This document shows, piece by piece, positions 35,335 through 44,416 of a stretch of DNA of 64,000 nucleotides (its first letter is position 1; each line of letters starts with the position of its first letter). A program made the position numbers and the translations under genes. Origin of the DNA: Roseococcus sp. SDR. Lineage in GTDB: Bacteria > Pseudomonadota > Alphaproteobacteria > Acetobacterales > Acetobacteraceae. Under the pieces are notes generated by a model. That model searched no databases. It was not told the origin of the DNA and saw only the letters and a program-made list of their open reading frames with translations. The stretch covers positions 60,311-124,310 of the forward strand of contig NZ_JAHRCU010000015.1 in NCBI RefSeq assembly GCF_019083995.1, read 5' to 3'.

Positions 35335-38300
35335 TCAGAACCGATACCCCGCACGGAGCGTCCCCGTATGGGCCGTCATGTCCGCGGATGCATCCAGCAC
35401 ATACTGCGCCCGCATCTGGAAGCCCCGGCTATGCGTCAGGTCCACCCCGAGGGCGAAGCTTCCGATCGTCCCCGCCAGCGGGCTGCGGATCCGCATCTGC
35501 TGGCCCAGCAGATATTGCCGTGTCTCGTAGCTGCTCTCCGACTGGAAGGTGGCGCCGAGGGTCACGTTCGGACGCAGCACGGTGTTCTCGGAGACATTCC
35601 AGCGGCCGCCCAGCTCGACCTGCGGCGTGACGGCGAATTGCACCTGACTGCTGCCAGCCACACGCAATCCGAAAGCGCCGGCACCCTGCTCCGTGTAGCC
35701 CCAGGCGCCCAGCCGGATCACGTCAAGGTTGACGGCCGGTTTCACGTAGACGGCCTCGCCCACGAACTCCCGTGACACGCGCAGCCGCCCGATCTGCATG
35801 TCGCCGCCGGGCGAACTGGTGGCACTCGCGCCGAAGGCGGGAAGGCTGCGACGCGCGTCACCCGAAGCGTAGCCGGCAAGGGCCGAGGCCGAGACCTGCC
35901 AGGTGCCGATCTGGCGCTTCAGCGTCACGCCGAGGGATTGGCCCTGGAGCGTCGCACGCTCATTGCCGGCCGAGGCACGAAGCCAGGCCTGCTCCTCGCT
36001 GAACACGGCGCCGATGAACCAATTGGGCGCGAACTCATATTGCCCGCCAATCTGGAACGCCACGGCGGAGGCGCTCGAGGTGGAGCCGAATTGGGTGCGG
36101 CCGGTGTCGCTGAGCCGGCCGATCACCCTGGCCCAAAGGCAGGTATTCTCGCGCAGCAGCGTCTCCGGCCCCGCGAAATCCGGGCAGGATTGCAGGGTAT
36201 TGGCCAGCGCAGCCCCGCTGCTCAGGCTGTTGGCCACCTGGGCGCCCGGCGTCTGGCTCTGAAGATTGCCAAGCGCGGTGCCATAGCTGCTGGCGCTCTG
36301 GCCATAGAGGCTGGAATAGACCACGGCGCGCTGCTGCGGCGTGTAGGAGTTGGGCTGCCCTGCCGCATCCGTGTTCCAGCTGGACTGCACCGCAGCCGCC
36401 ACCTGGGACTGATTGCCGCTCAGCGCGACATTGGCCGGCGTGAAATTGGCGCCAACCGTCACACCCAGGGTGTTGGCCTGCTGGAGGGTCTGGTTCACCA
36501 GCGAGAAGCTGTAGACGAGGTCGCTGTTCGCGACGGACACCCCGTTCGCGAGGGTTTCGCTGCCGAGGTTGACGCCCTGGGCGGCGATGACCTCGACCGG
36601 GCTGGACACCGGGTAGAGGTTGGTCGGGAAGATCCCCAGCTTCACGCCGTAGACGCCATAATTTCCGATCAGCGTCAGGCGGTTGGACTGCTGGTTCAGG
36701 AAATCCACCGGCATCAGGATGGTCGCCCTGTCCAGGACAAGCGACCCAGCCGGCGTCTGGAGTGTCACGCCGGCGAAGGTGCTGAACGTCTGGAGATCGA
36801 GGGTGCTGCCGGGGGTCATCGTCAGCCCGCCAAGCGTGTTCGTCCCGCTCAACCGCAATGTGCCGCCCAATTGGGCCAACACCTCGGCCCCTTCTGTCTG
36901 AAACGTGCCGGCAATCAGCCCGTAGGTGGTGACGAGCACCTGGCTCGACGGATTGACCAGAGTGACCGGGCTGCCGGTGTTGGTGGAACAGCTTGTGCCG
37001 CAGAGCGCCGATGCCCGACCGATGGTCAGGGTCGCGGCAGTGCTCCCGCTGGCACCTGACGTATCGATGGCCACGCCCGCCAACCCGCCGGACACCTGGG
37101 CGCCGCCCGTGATGGACAGCTGGACCGCGCCGCCGGCAGTCGAGCCGGCGCTCTGCGCCAGGATGCCATAGCCCTGGGCGGAGCTGACGCTGCCGCCCAC
37201 GATGTTCACGGTGACAGGCCCCGCCGTACCTTTGAGGCCGCTTGCGCCCATGTTGCCGCCGAAGATGCCACCGCCGCCGCCCAGGGATTGTGCGATGATC
37301 CCATGCGCGTTGGCGCCGGTGGTCGAGACCGTCCCGCCGTTCACCTGCACCGTCACCGCGCCGCCATGGCCGTTCGCGGTGCTCGAGATGGTCCCGGATG
37401 CCAGGCCAAAGACGGTTGGCTGGTCCATGTTGCCAGCCACACCGCCACCGCCGCCGATGCTCTGCGCGATGACGCCATGCGCCCCGGCCCCGCTGGTGGC
37501 GACGAAGCCGCCCGGCCCCAGATTGACGCTGACAGCGCCGCCACTCGCGGCACCGGAACCGGCCGCCACGAGGGAGACCGGGGCCGTCTGCCCATACAGC
37601 GTGGGCGCGTAGCCGCCGCCGCCGCCGATGGACTGCGCGAGGATGCCGATCGCCCGCGGCCCGCTCGTCGTCAGTCCGGCGTTATGCGCGATGTTCACGG
37701 CCCCTCCCGTGGCGCCGCTGCCCTCGCTGCCGGAAAAGGTCGCACCCAGGCGGAAGGAGATCGGCCCTACGCCGGCGGTCAAGGTCGGCGGGGAACTGGC
37801 GCCGCCGCCACCCCCGATGCTTTGGACCAGCATGCCCAGCGCGCCATCGCCCGCCGTCTGCACGGTGCTGTAATTGGTGACGTTGACCGTCCCGCCCGCG
37901 CCCCCGCCGCCCCCATTGCCGGATTGCGCGAAGCCCAGGGTCATCACGCCGGCGCTCTGCACCCCGCCGGATTCAGCCAGGCCACCGCCGCCGCCGATGG
38001 ATTGCGCCAGCAAGCCATGGGCCGAGACACCGGTGGTGGACACGCCCGTCTGCCCCGGCTGGCCGGCGGTGCCGAGATTGACCGTCACCAGCCCGCCAAT
38101 GCCACCAGATGAGCCCGCCCCACCCAGCGCGACATCGAGCGAGGCGGAGAGCGGTGCCGTCAGGGTCGAGGTGCTGGAGGTCGTGGAGGAGGCCCCGCCA
38201 ATGCCGCCGCCACCGCCGATACTCTGCGCGACGATCGCATGCGCCTGCAGGCCGGTGGTGGAGATGACCCCCGCCGTCTGGTTGAGGGTGACACTCCCGC

Positions 38301-41300
38301 CATCGCCGCTCGCACCGCCGCGGCCACCAATGGTGAGGTTGGCCGTGAAGGAGGTGAGGCTGATGATGCTTGGAAACTTGCCCTGGAGCAGCGCCGCCTG
38401 CGCCACGGTCCCAAAGCCGTAGATCTGGTTGGCCTGGTTCGCGAGGGCGGCCAGCCAGTTCTCCGGCGGTGGCGGGGCCGCCGTGCCGCCCGCGCCGCCG
38501 CCGCCGCCGATGCTCTGCGCCAGGATGCCGATGGAGGAAGCGCCGCTCGTGGTGATCCCCGCGCCGGCATTGACCGTCACCGCCCCGCCATTGCCGCCGG
38601 CGCCGCCCTTGGCGCCGATGGAGGCGGTCAGCGCATAGGACGCGCTGCCCGCGCTCGTCGAGGTGGAGCCATTGACCAGGCCACCATTGGCCACGCCGCC
38701 GCCACCGCCGATGGATTGCGCCAGGATGCCATGCGCCTGCAGCCCCTGGGTCTGCAAGGCGGCCGTGGTGGAGACATTGACGGTATTGCCGGCCCCGGCC
38801 CCCGCCGCATCGCCGCCAACGGCAAAGGCGACCGTTGCCGCCGTGCCGGTGCCGAGCGTCGGAAGCGCCGCCGAATTTCCGATACCGCCGGTCCCGCCGC
38901 CCCCGCCGATGCTCTGCGCGACGATGCCATGCGCGCCATCGCCGATGGTCGAGAGGCTGCCCCCGAGCGTGACCGCCACGGTGCCGCCATCGCCCCCCGC
39001 GCCGCCCCGGCCACCCACCGAGACCGGCACCGAGATGGCGGCGCTGCCGGTCGCGAAAAGGGTCGTGGCCAGGGCGGTGCTGTCGCCGCCCGCGCCGCCG
39101 CCGCCGCCAATGCTCTGCGCCAGGATGCCCATGGCGCCAATCCCCGAGGTGGTGATCGGCGCCGCCGTCGTCACGGTCACGCCCTGCGCCGTGCCCGCCA
39201 CGCCTCCGGACCCGCCGACCGCGGTCGCGATCTGCAGGCTCGGCATGGCCGTGGTGGACACCAGGCCCCAGGAGCGCGCGCGCGACTGCCCCCCGGCACC
39301 GCCGCCGCCGCCGATGGATTGCGCGACAATGGCATGTCCATCGGGGCCGATCGTGGAGAGCTGGCCCGGCCCGCTTCCCCCGAAGGCGACCGAGACAGGT
39401 CCGCCATCGCCGCCTTTCCCGCCCGTGCCGCCGACCGCGACGCTCATGGCGAAGGGGAAACCCGCCTGGGTCGAGAAGGCAGCGCCTGCCGCGCCGCCGC
39501 CGCCGCCGACGCTCTGCGCCATGATGCCGAAGGCGTGGGCGCCCGTGGTGAAGATATTGCTGCCGACGGTGGTCGCCGTCCCGGTGGCGATGGTGCCGGC
39601 CGCGGTCACGGTCACTGCTCCGCCGGGGCCGCCCTCGCCCCCGCTGCCGCCGACCGCGGCACTCGCGATGATCCCCCAGGCGTTGGCCTTCCCGCCGAGG
39701 CCGCCGCCCCCGCCGATGCTCTGCGCCACGATGGCGGCACTGTCATCGCCCGTGGTGCGGATGCTGCCACCGGCCTCCGCCGTCACCTGCACGGTATTGC
39801 CGGCGCCGCCACCGCCGCCACTGCCGCCCACGGCCGAAAAGGCGGAGCGCACGGTGGAGCCGCTCCCGCCGCCGCCGCCCAGGCTTTGCGCCACGATCGC
39901 CTGGGCCTGCCAGCCATTGGCCAGGATGCTGCCCGAATTGACGACCGTGACCACGCCACCCGTGCCGCCCTCGCCGCCATTCCCGCCGACGCGGAACAGG
40001 CCGGAGACGCTCTTGGCGTTGCCGCCGCCGCCACCGATGGACTGCGCCAGGATCCCGACGCCGCCCGCCTGCCAGGTGGTGATCGCGCCGGTGTTGGTGA
40101 CGGTGACGCCGCCCGCGGCCGAGGCATTGCCCCCGCCGCTCGGCGCGCCGAGATTGACCGTCGCACCCTCGGCCGTGTTGACGAGATAGGCGATGCCGCC
40201 GCCGCCGACGATGCTCTGCGCCAGGATGCCGATGCCATTCGCCATCAGAGCGGGGTTCTGCGAATCGGCCTGGGTGCCGCTCGACATGCCGGCTGCGCCC
40301 ACCGTGATGCTGCCGCCATGGGTGACCGTGACCAGGCTCGCAGTGCTGACATTGCTCGTGCCGAAGCCAAGGGTGAAGCTGGTGGTGACGTTGCTGGCCT
40401 GCTGCGTCCCGCCCGCGCCGCCGATGCTCTGCGCCACGATGCCGTCGCTGCCAGGCCCCTGCGTCACGATGGTCGCGTTGCTGGTGACCGTGACCGCGCC
40501 ACCGCTGCCGGGCGCGTTGAAGAAGAGGCGGCTTTGCGGGACGCCGGTCGTGGCCCCGCCGGAGAGGCTGCCGGCGATGATGCCGGCCGAGAAGGCACCC
40601 GACGTCACGATCTGGTTCGGGCTGGCGACGTTGACCGTGACCGGCCCACCCGCGCCGCCATTGCCCTGCTCCTCACTGCCGATGATGTTGCCGCCCGCGC
40701 TGATGGCGAGGATTCCCGGCGCGTTGCCGCCGCTGGTCGAGATGCGGCCGCCGGTGTTGCCCTGAAAGGCCACGAACGAGACGCCGACCGCCCCGCCACT
40801 CCCGCCGCCCTGGCTGCCCGCGGCGACCGAGCCGCCGCCGCCCGCGCTGAAGGCCAGCACGCCTGGGCTGTTGTCGGCGATGGTCGAGATGTTGCCCAGG
40901 GTGGTGATGCTGACCGCACCACCCGCACCGCCCTGGCCGATGCCGATGCCCCCATCATTGGCCGCATCCCCACCCAGGCTGATGGCGAGCAGCCCGGCAT
41001 TGATGCTGGGCTGTGCCTGGAAGGTGCCGGCCGCCGGCACCGTCACGCTGGCGCCGGTGGAGATGTTGACGAAGCTCTGGTTGCCGGACGCGTCGATGCC
41101 GTTGGCGATGGTCACGTCCCCCGCCGCCCCGCCGGTGACCAGCGTCGTCGCGGCGCCGGACTGGCTTTTCGACGCGAACCCGCCCGTCCCTTGCCCGCCG
41201 AAGGAAACGCCCGCCACGGCCCCGCCGAAGGGCAGGACAAAGAAGCCAAAATTCTGGCCACTGACGAAGGTTGTGGGTGGGGTGGCCGTTCCCGGCACGG

Positions 41301-41790
41301 CGCTGATGCTGCCCGTATTGTTGATGATCACCGCCCCGCCCGCCCCGGGCCCCGGCACGAAGCCGGGCGTGGCCACGTCGGGCGTGCCGCCGATGGAAAG
41401 GCCGACAATCCCTGCCGCGCCTGGCCCTGCCGCGCCTGGCGCATTGGCCGCCGTCGCCACGATATTCGCCGAATTGGCAATCGTGACGGTGCCGGCGGAG
41501 TCACTGGTCGGGCCGGAGATGACCGTGCCGGGTGACGAGATGCCGGCGACGCAGGCAACGACGCCATTCGCGAAGCCCGCGGCCTGTGTCGCGGAATTAT
41601 AGACCGTCTGCCGTGCCGAGCAGTTGTTCGTGGGGTCAGGCGCCTGCGACGTGACCAGCGAAACATTCCCCGCGGAGAGCTGGAGTGCCGGGACGTCTTG
41701 CGCCGCGGCAGGCGCGCCGGCGAGCAGGGCCAGAGCCGCGCCGCCTCGCGCGCCCCGAAGCAGTTTCCGCCGACGGTCTTTGCGCTGCAT
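35335..41790 (-). CDS. giant autotransporter with Gly-rich AQSIGGGGG repeats and C-terminal beta-barrel
   Basis: A 2151-residue type V secreted protein. It has a signal peptide (GAALALLAGAPAAA, cleaved after AAAQ near residue 31). The passenger of about 1850 residues is built from repeats of roughly 70-90 residues, each ending in I(V/L)AQSIGGGGG followed by VTVxxxGxIxTxGxxAxGI. I count around 18 copies, the pattern of a long beta-helix. The last 270 residues form the outer-membrane barrel, including alternating strands and the terminal aromatic residue (GYRF). Expected role: surface adhesion or aggregation. The protein is encoded alone. Coding is intact despite the highly repetitive sequence, and the repeats could recombine. 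Confidence 0.94.
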   Translation of the reverse strand: MQRKDRRRKLLRGARGGAALALLAGAPAAAQDVPALQLSAGNVSLVTSQAPDPTNNCSARQTVYNSATQAAGFANGVVACVAGISSPGTVISGPTSDSAGTVTIANSANIVATAANAPGAAGPGAAGIVGLSIGGTPDVATPGFVPGPGAGGAVIINNTGSISAVPGTATPPTTFVSGQNFGFFVLPFGGAVAGVSFGGQGTGGFASKSQSGAATTLVTGGAAGDVTIANGIDASGNQSFVNISTGASVTVPAAGTFQAQPSINAGLLAISLGGDAANDGGIGIGQGGAGGAVSITTLGNISTIADNSPGVLAFSAGGGGSVAAGSQGGGSGGAVGVSFVAFQGNTGGRISTSGGNAPGILAISAGGNIIGSEEQGNGGAGGPVTVNVASPNQIVTSGAFSAGIIAGSLSGGATTGVPQSRLFFNAPGSGGAVTVTSNATIVTQGPGSDGIVAQSIGGAGGTQQASNVTTSFTLGFGTSNVSTASLVTVTHGGSITVGAAGMSSGTQADSQNPALMANGIGILAQSIVGGGGIAYLVNTAEGATVNLGAPSGGGNASAAGGVTVTNTGAITTWQAGGVGILAQSIGGGGGNAKSVSGLFRVGGNGGEGGTGGVVTVVNSGSILANGWQAQAIVAQSLGGGGGSGSTVRSAFSAVGGSGGGGGAGNTVQVTAEAGGSIRTTGDDSAAIVAQSIGGGGGLGGKANAWGIIASAAVGGSGGEGGPGGAVTVTAAGTIATGTATTVGSNIFTTGAHAFGIMAQSVGGGGGAAGAAFSTQAGFPFAMSVAVGGTGGKGGDGGPVSVAFGGSGPGQLSTIGPDGHAIVAQSIGGGGGAGGQSRARSWGLVSTTAMPSLQIATAVGGSGGVAGTAQGVTVTTAAPITTSGIGAMGILAQSIGGGGGAGGDSTALATTLFATGSAAISVPVSVGGRGGAGGDGGTVAVTLGGSLSTIGDGAHGIVAQSIGGGGGTGGIGNSAALPTLGTGTAATVAFAVGGDAAGAGAGNTVNVSTTAALQTQGLQAHGILAQSIGGGGGVANGGLVNGSTSTSAGSASYALTASIGAKGGAGGNGGAVTVNAGAGITTSGASSIGILAQSIGGGGGAGGTAAPPPPENWLAALANQANQIYGFGTVAQAALLQGKFPSIISLTSFTANLTIGGRGGASGDGGSVTLNQTAGVISTTGLQAHAIVAQSIGGGGGIGGASSTTSSTSTLTAPLSASLDVALGGAGSSGGIGGLVTVNLGTAGQPGQTGVSTTGVSAHGLLAQSIGGGGGLAESGGVQSAGVMTLGFAQSGNGGGGGAGGTVNVTNYSTVQTAGDGALGMLVQSIGGGGGASSPPTLTAGVGPISFRLGATFSGSEGSGATGGAVNIAHNAGLTTSGPRAIGILAQSIGGGGGYAPTLYGQTAPVSLVAAGSGAASGGAVSVNLGPGGFVATSGAGAHGVIAQSIGGGGGVAGNMDQPTVFGLASGTISSTANGHGGAVTVQVNGGTVSTTGANAHGIIAQSLGGGGGIFGGNMGASGLKGTAGPVTVNIVGGSVSSAQGYGILAQSAGSTAGGAVQLSITGGAQVSGGLAGVAIDTSGASGSTAATLTIGRASALCGTSCSTNTGSPVTLVNPSSQVLVTTYGLIAGTFQTEGAEVLAQLGGTLRLSGTNTLGGLTMTPGSTLDLQTFSTFAGVTLQTPAGSLVLDRATILMPVDFLNQQSNRLTLIGNYGVYGVKLGIFPTNLYPVSSPVEVIAAQGVNLGSETLANGVSVANSDLVYSFSLVNQTLQQANTLGVTVGANFTPANVALSGNQSQVAAAVQSSWNTDAAGQPNSYTPQQRAVVYSSLYGQSASSYGTALGNLQSQTPGAQVANSLSSGAALANTLQSCPDFAGPETLLRENTCLWARVIGRLSDTGRTQFGSTSSASAVAFQIGGQYEFAPNWFIGAVFSEEQAWLRASAGNERATLQGQSLGVTLKRQIGTWQVSASALAGYASGDARRSLPAFGASATSSPGGDMQIGRLRVSREFVGEAVYVKPAVNLDVIRLGAWGYTEQGAGAFGLRVAGSSQVQFAVTPQVELGGRWNVSENTVLRPNVTLGATFQSESSYETRQYLLGQQMRIRSPLAGTIGSFALGVDLTHSRGFQMRAQYVLDASADMTAHTGTLRAGYRF

Positions 41791-41798
41791 CGTTGGCT

Positions 41799-42882
41799 CT
41801 ATGCTCCGCTGTGGTCTTGGTCGTCAGCCCGTGTCCAGCTTGATGAGTCCTGGAGTTCAACCATCGCTGGCGCGTGTCTGATCCCTGGCGCCGCCTGCCG
41901 CACCACGATCAGCGAGGCCGTTCCCTCCGCGGCCGCGCCGCTCAACGAAGCGAGGGGGATGGACCGCGTCGGCGCGATGCCGATCATCGTCGTGAGGTCG
42001 AACTTCACGTCATCTCGGCCGCCATAGGCCCGCAGATGGAAGGTGGAGCGCTCCAGATCGGTCAGCGCGATCCAGGACATGTGATCGCTGGAGATGTCCG
42101 GCACGGCCGCACCCGATGCTGTGGGGACGCCCAGCCCCTCCACGCTCGCGCCGCGCGGGTCGATCACGATGTTCCGCGGGCGATCGAAGCTGTTCATGAC
42201 GCGCGCCACTCTCCGCACCGCATCGTCGGGGCTGCGAACGTCTCGGCGTATGGGGCGCGATAGGCCGCCCGGACGAAGCGCCCGACCGAGGCGTTGGATG
42301 CCGGCGACCCTTTGGGGCGCGATGCCCGACCTCGGCTGCGCCAACGCCCATGCGCCAAGCCGACCGGTGGACACGTCCATCTTCCGCAGGAAGCGGTCAT
42401 TGGCGAGGTGCCAAGGCGGCCTTAGCCTCGGCCAACATCGCGAATTGGCCCGAGGCGAAGGCGCCCAGATCCATCGCAGCGAGAGCGACGCGGGTCCGGT
42501 TCGCGGAAGCCCGAGGCCCTGACGCACTGGTACAGGCCAGCAGGCCGAGGGTCAGCCCTGGTTCATTGAACCCCTGCACGATCTTCAGGCCATGGAGGTC
42601 GGTATCAGGTATCGTGCCGGCCAACATGCGCGAGCGCCTTGTCAACGTCGTAGCCAGAGCCCCGAGCGAAGTGCGCGACCTGCAGGAGAGCCCGGCCGGA
42701 AGCGCCGTGACCTGATCGGGCAGCTCCATGGCCAGCTCGAGCGTGCGTCCGGCGCAAATGGCCTCAGCCTGATCGCAGAAGATCAATGAGGGGCAGGCCT
42801 GCGCGACGTTGGCCGCGAAGCGGGGTAGCGCCACCTGACTGTTGACCGTGACACCAAGGCAGTGCGGCAGGATAGGGGGCAA
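41799..42882 (-). pseudogene. choloylglycine-hydrolase/penicillin-V-acylase-like Ntn hydrolase, frameshifted
   Basis: Two overlapping minus-strand frames together cover a linear amide C-N hydrolase. The first (42882 to 42397) has an Ala-Cys junction (AQACPSLIF) at the position of the nucleophilic cysteine, then AGRTLELAMELPDQ and GFNEPGLTLGLLAC, then LGAFASGQFAMLAEAK. The second (from about 42240 to 41799) carries the C-terminal half: DDAVRRVARVMNSFDRP, then SWIALTDLERSTFHLRAYGG. The middle (RFVRAAY) lies in a third frame. At least two frameshifts therefore break the gene. Intact relatives hydrolyse bile-salt, penicillin or acyl-homoserine-lactone amides. Decay is consistent with the IS debris directly downstream. 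Confidence 0.8.
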
Positions 42883-43006
42883 TTCCGGCTCCGGATCAGC
42901 CCAGGTACATTAATGCCAGGTTAAGTGAATGCGAAGCCAAAGATGAGCTTCAGGTGAGGCCCCTTTGCCGTGCCTCTCTCGTTGCTGTTCGTTGATCGAG
43001 CGGTTG
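42883..43006. other. short spacer next to the IS remnant
   Basis: Presumed 5' flank of the acylase pseudogene up to the left repeat of the deleted IS. There is a GC-poor patch near 42905-42950 that may hold the old promoter. Nothing else is visible. Confidence 0.35.
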
Positions 43007-43398
43007 TGACGTGCTCCCCTGGGCGACCGTGGTCCGCTTCGCGCCGGGCGTCACCATTTTCTTGTCGAGATGTCGTTCAGCACCGCGATGTCCAGCATCG
43101 CCTCCGCCAGCAGCTTCTTGAGCTTGGCGTTCTCCTCTTCCAACGTCCGCAGCCGCTTGGCCTCGGTCACCTCAAGGCCGCCAAACCTGGCCTTCCACTT
43201 GCAGAAGGTCGCCCCGCTGAGGCCGTGACGGCGGCACATATCGGCCGTTGCCGCACCGTTGATCGCACGCAGCGATCAACCCCGCTCTTTCAGTATCCCG
43301 ATGCTCTGCTCATCGCTGAAGCTGCTGCGCTTCATTCGTCCGCCCCTTGCTGGATCGGACGCTCCCGAAAAATGGCGCCATTTCAGGGGAGCACGTCA
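43007..43398 (-). mobile_element. internally deleted IS3-family element (MITE-like, 392 bp) with 15-bp terminal inverted repeats
   Basis: Both ends read inward as TGACGTGCTCCCCTG (43007-43021 and the complement of 43384-43398). Between them on the minus strand is an OrfA transposase gene (43335 down to 43051), interrupted by a stop or frameshift after MKRSSFSDEQSIGILKERG and continuing as CRRHGLSGATFCKWKARFGG to KLLAEAMLDIAVLND. About 13 residues matching the start of OrfB (VTPGAKRTTVAQG) run straight into the other end repeat, so nearly all of OrfB has been deleted. It is inserted in the OrfA of a second IS3 element. No target duplication is visible. Confidence 0.8.
43051..43335 (-). pseudogene. 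IS3-family OrfA with disrupted N-terminus
   Basis: OrfA of the deleted element. The helix-turn-helix and leucine-zipper region is readable from MCRRHGLSGATFCKW to LNDISTRKW, and the true N-terminus (MKRSSFSDEQSIGILKERG) is separated from it by a stop and a frame change. A functional transposase cannot be made because OrfB is missing as well. Confidence 0.75.
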
Positions 43399-43650
43399 GC
43401 GGCGATGCTTTCCGCGCCGCGCAGGCCTTCGAGGACGATGCGGATCTTGTCCTCGGCGGAGTGGTGCTTGCGGGTGGCGCGGCGGATGTCGCGCACCAGC
43501 TTCTCGGTGGGCGGCCTGGCGGCGGGGGCGGAGGATTTCTGGCTCATCTTCACTCTCCTGGGGGTTACGATGAGCCGGAAATCCTCCGCTTCTCCAACAC
43601 GCTTGCCTGTCCCCAGGGTGCTGACGCCGGACAGTCACCGGGTCAGGTCA
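43383..43650 (-). mobile_element. second IS3-family remnant: OrfA N-terminus and one end
   Basis: An ATG at 43547 starts MSQKSSAPAARPPTEKL, then RRATRKHHSAEDKIRIVLEG and LRGAESIA, the N-terminus of an IS3-type OrfA. Homology stops at the junction with the 392-bp element (43398), where the frame ends after a few unrelated residues. Upstream, an IS-end-like sequence TGACCTGACCCGGTGACTGT reaches 43650. Only about 250 bp of this older element remain, so it was present before the other element landed in it. Confidence 0.65.
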
Positions 43651-43843
43651 TCCAGCAGCCGGCACCGACGGCCTGAGCGTGCTTCGTGACACCCCCGAAC
43701 ATCGGCTCCTGCGTGACCATATCCTATGGCAACCGCGGCGCTCCGACCGGTGCGATCATGACCAGTCGGCGGCCGCTCGGCGGTGATATCGCCATCGTGT
43801 ACGGGCTCCGACCAAGCACGAATGCAACGACGATGCGCGGGAG

Positions 43844-44404
43844 CTAGGCTTTCCTGGACTCCTGCGTGTTCAGCACCGCCTCCAACTGTGCTTCCAGCGC
43901 CTCAAGGCCCATGCCCTCCAGATCGAAGCGGATGTGCAGCCCGCTCTGCGCCTGGGACTCCACCACGGTGAAGGGAACGGGCAGGCTGAGCCCAGGCGAA
44001 TGCAGCAGGCCGCGCCGCCCGATGGGCTCGGGCGCGAAATGACGCAGCCTTGCCCCGCCGCGCGAGAGGTCATGCAGCTGGACGGCAACCCGGGGCGCCT
44101 GCGACCAGGCGATCTCGACCATCCAGTCCGCCGGCAGACGCTGGTGGCGGCGCCGCTCGCCCGGGGCGGAAGCGGCCTGATGGGCCGTCGGAACCGTGGC
44201 CGGAGCGGGTGCGGCCCGGGTGGGCTCGGCCAGACGCGATGCGAGGCGCAGCCGGAACTGCTGGGCGGCCAAGGCCGCGAAGGTCAGCGCGAGGATGAGC
44301 GAGGCGATGGCCGAGCCATTCTCCGGGCCGGCCAGCAGGATCACGAGGAGCTTGGTGGTGAAGCCGATGCTCAGCAGCAGCGGCAGGCAGGCCAGCCAGA
44401 CCAT
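43844..44404 (-). CDS. membrane-anchored PilZ-domain protein
   Basis: A 186-residue protein with two N-terminal membrane helices (about residues 3-25 and 30-50) and a C-terminal PilZ domain. The c-di-GMP binding signature is present: RRRHQRLPADW (RxxxR, near residue 85) and DLSRGGARL (DxSxxG, near 112). It is the last gene of the eleven-gene chemosensory operon, 12 bp after the receptor-like gene. It should bind c-di-GMP at the cytoplasmic face of the membrane and could read or modulate the output of the pathway. Whether the binding site is functional is inference from the intact motif. Confidence 0.85.
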   Translation of the reverse strand: MVWLACLPLLLSIGFTTKLLVILLAGPENGSAIASLILALTFAALAAQQFRLRLASRLAEPTRAAPAPATVPTAHQAASAPGERRRHQRLPADWMVEIAWSQAPRVAVQLHDLSRGGARLRHFAPEPIGRRGLLHSPGLSLPVPFTVVESQAQSGLHIRFDLEGMGLEALEAQLEAVLNTQESRKA

Positions 44405-44416
44405 GGGTCGTCTCCG

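Noticed and set aside
38239..41535. A 1098-codon plus-strand frame opposite the autotransporter gene
   Set aside because: It mirrors the repetitive Gly/Ala codons of the real gene, has no ribosome site or motif, and reads as Arg/Ala/Asp-rich shadow.
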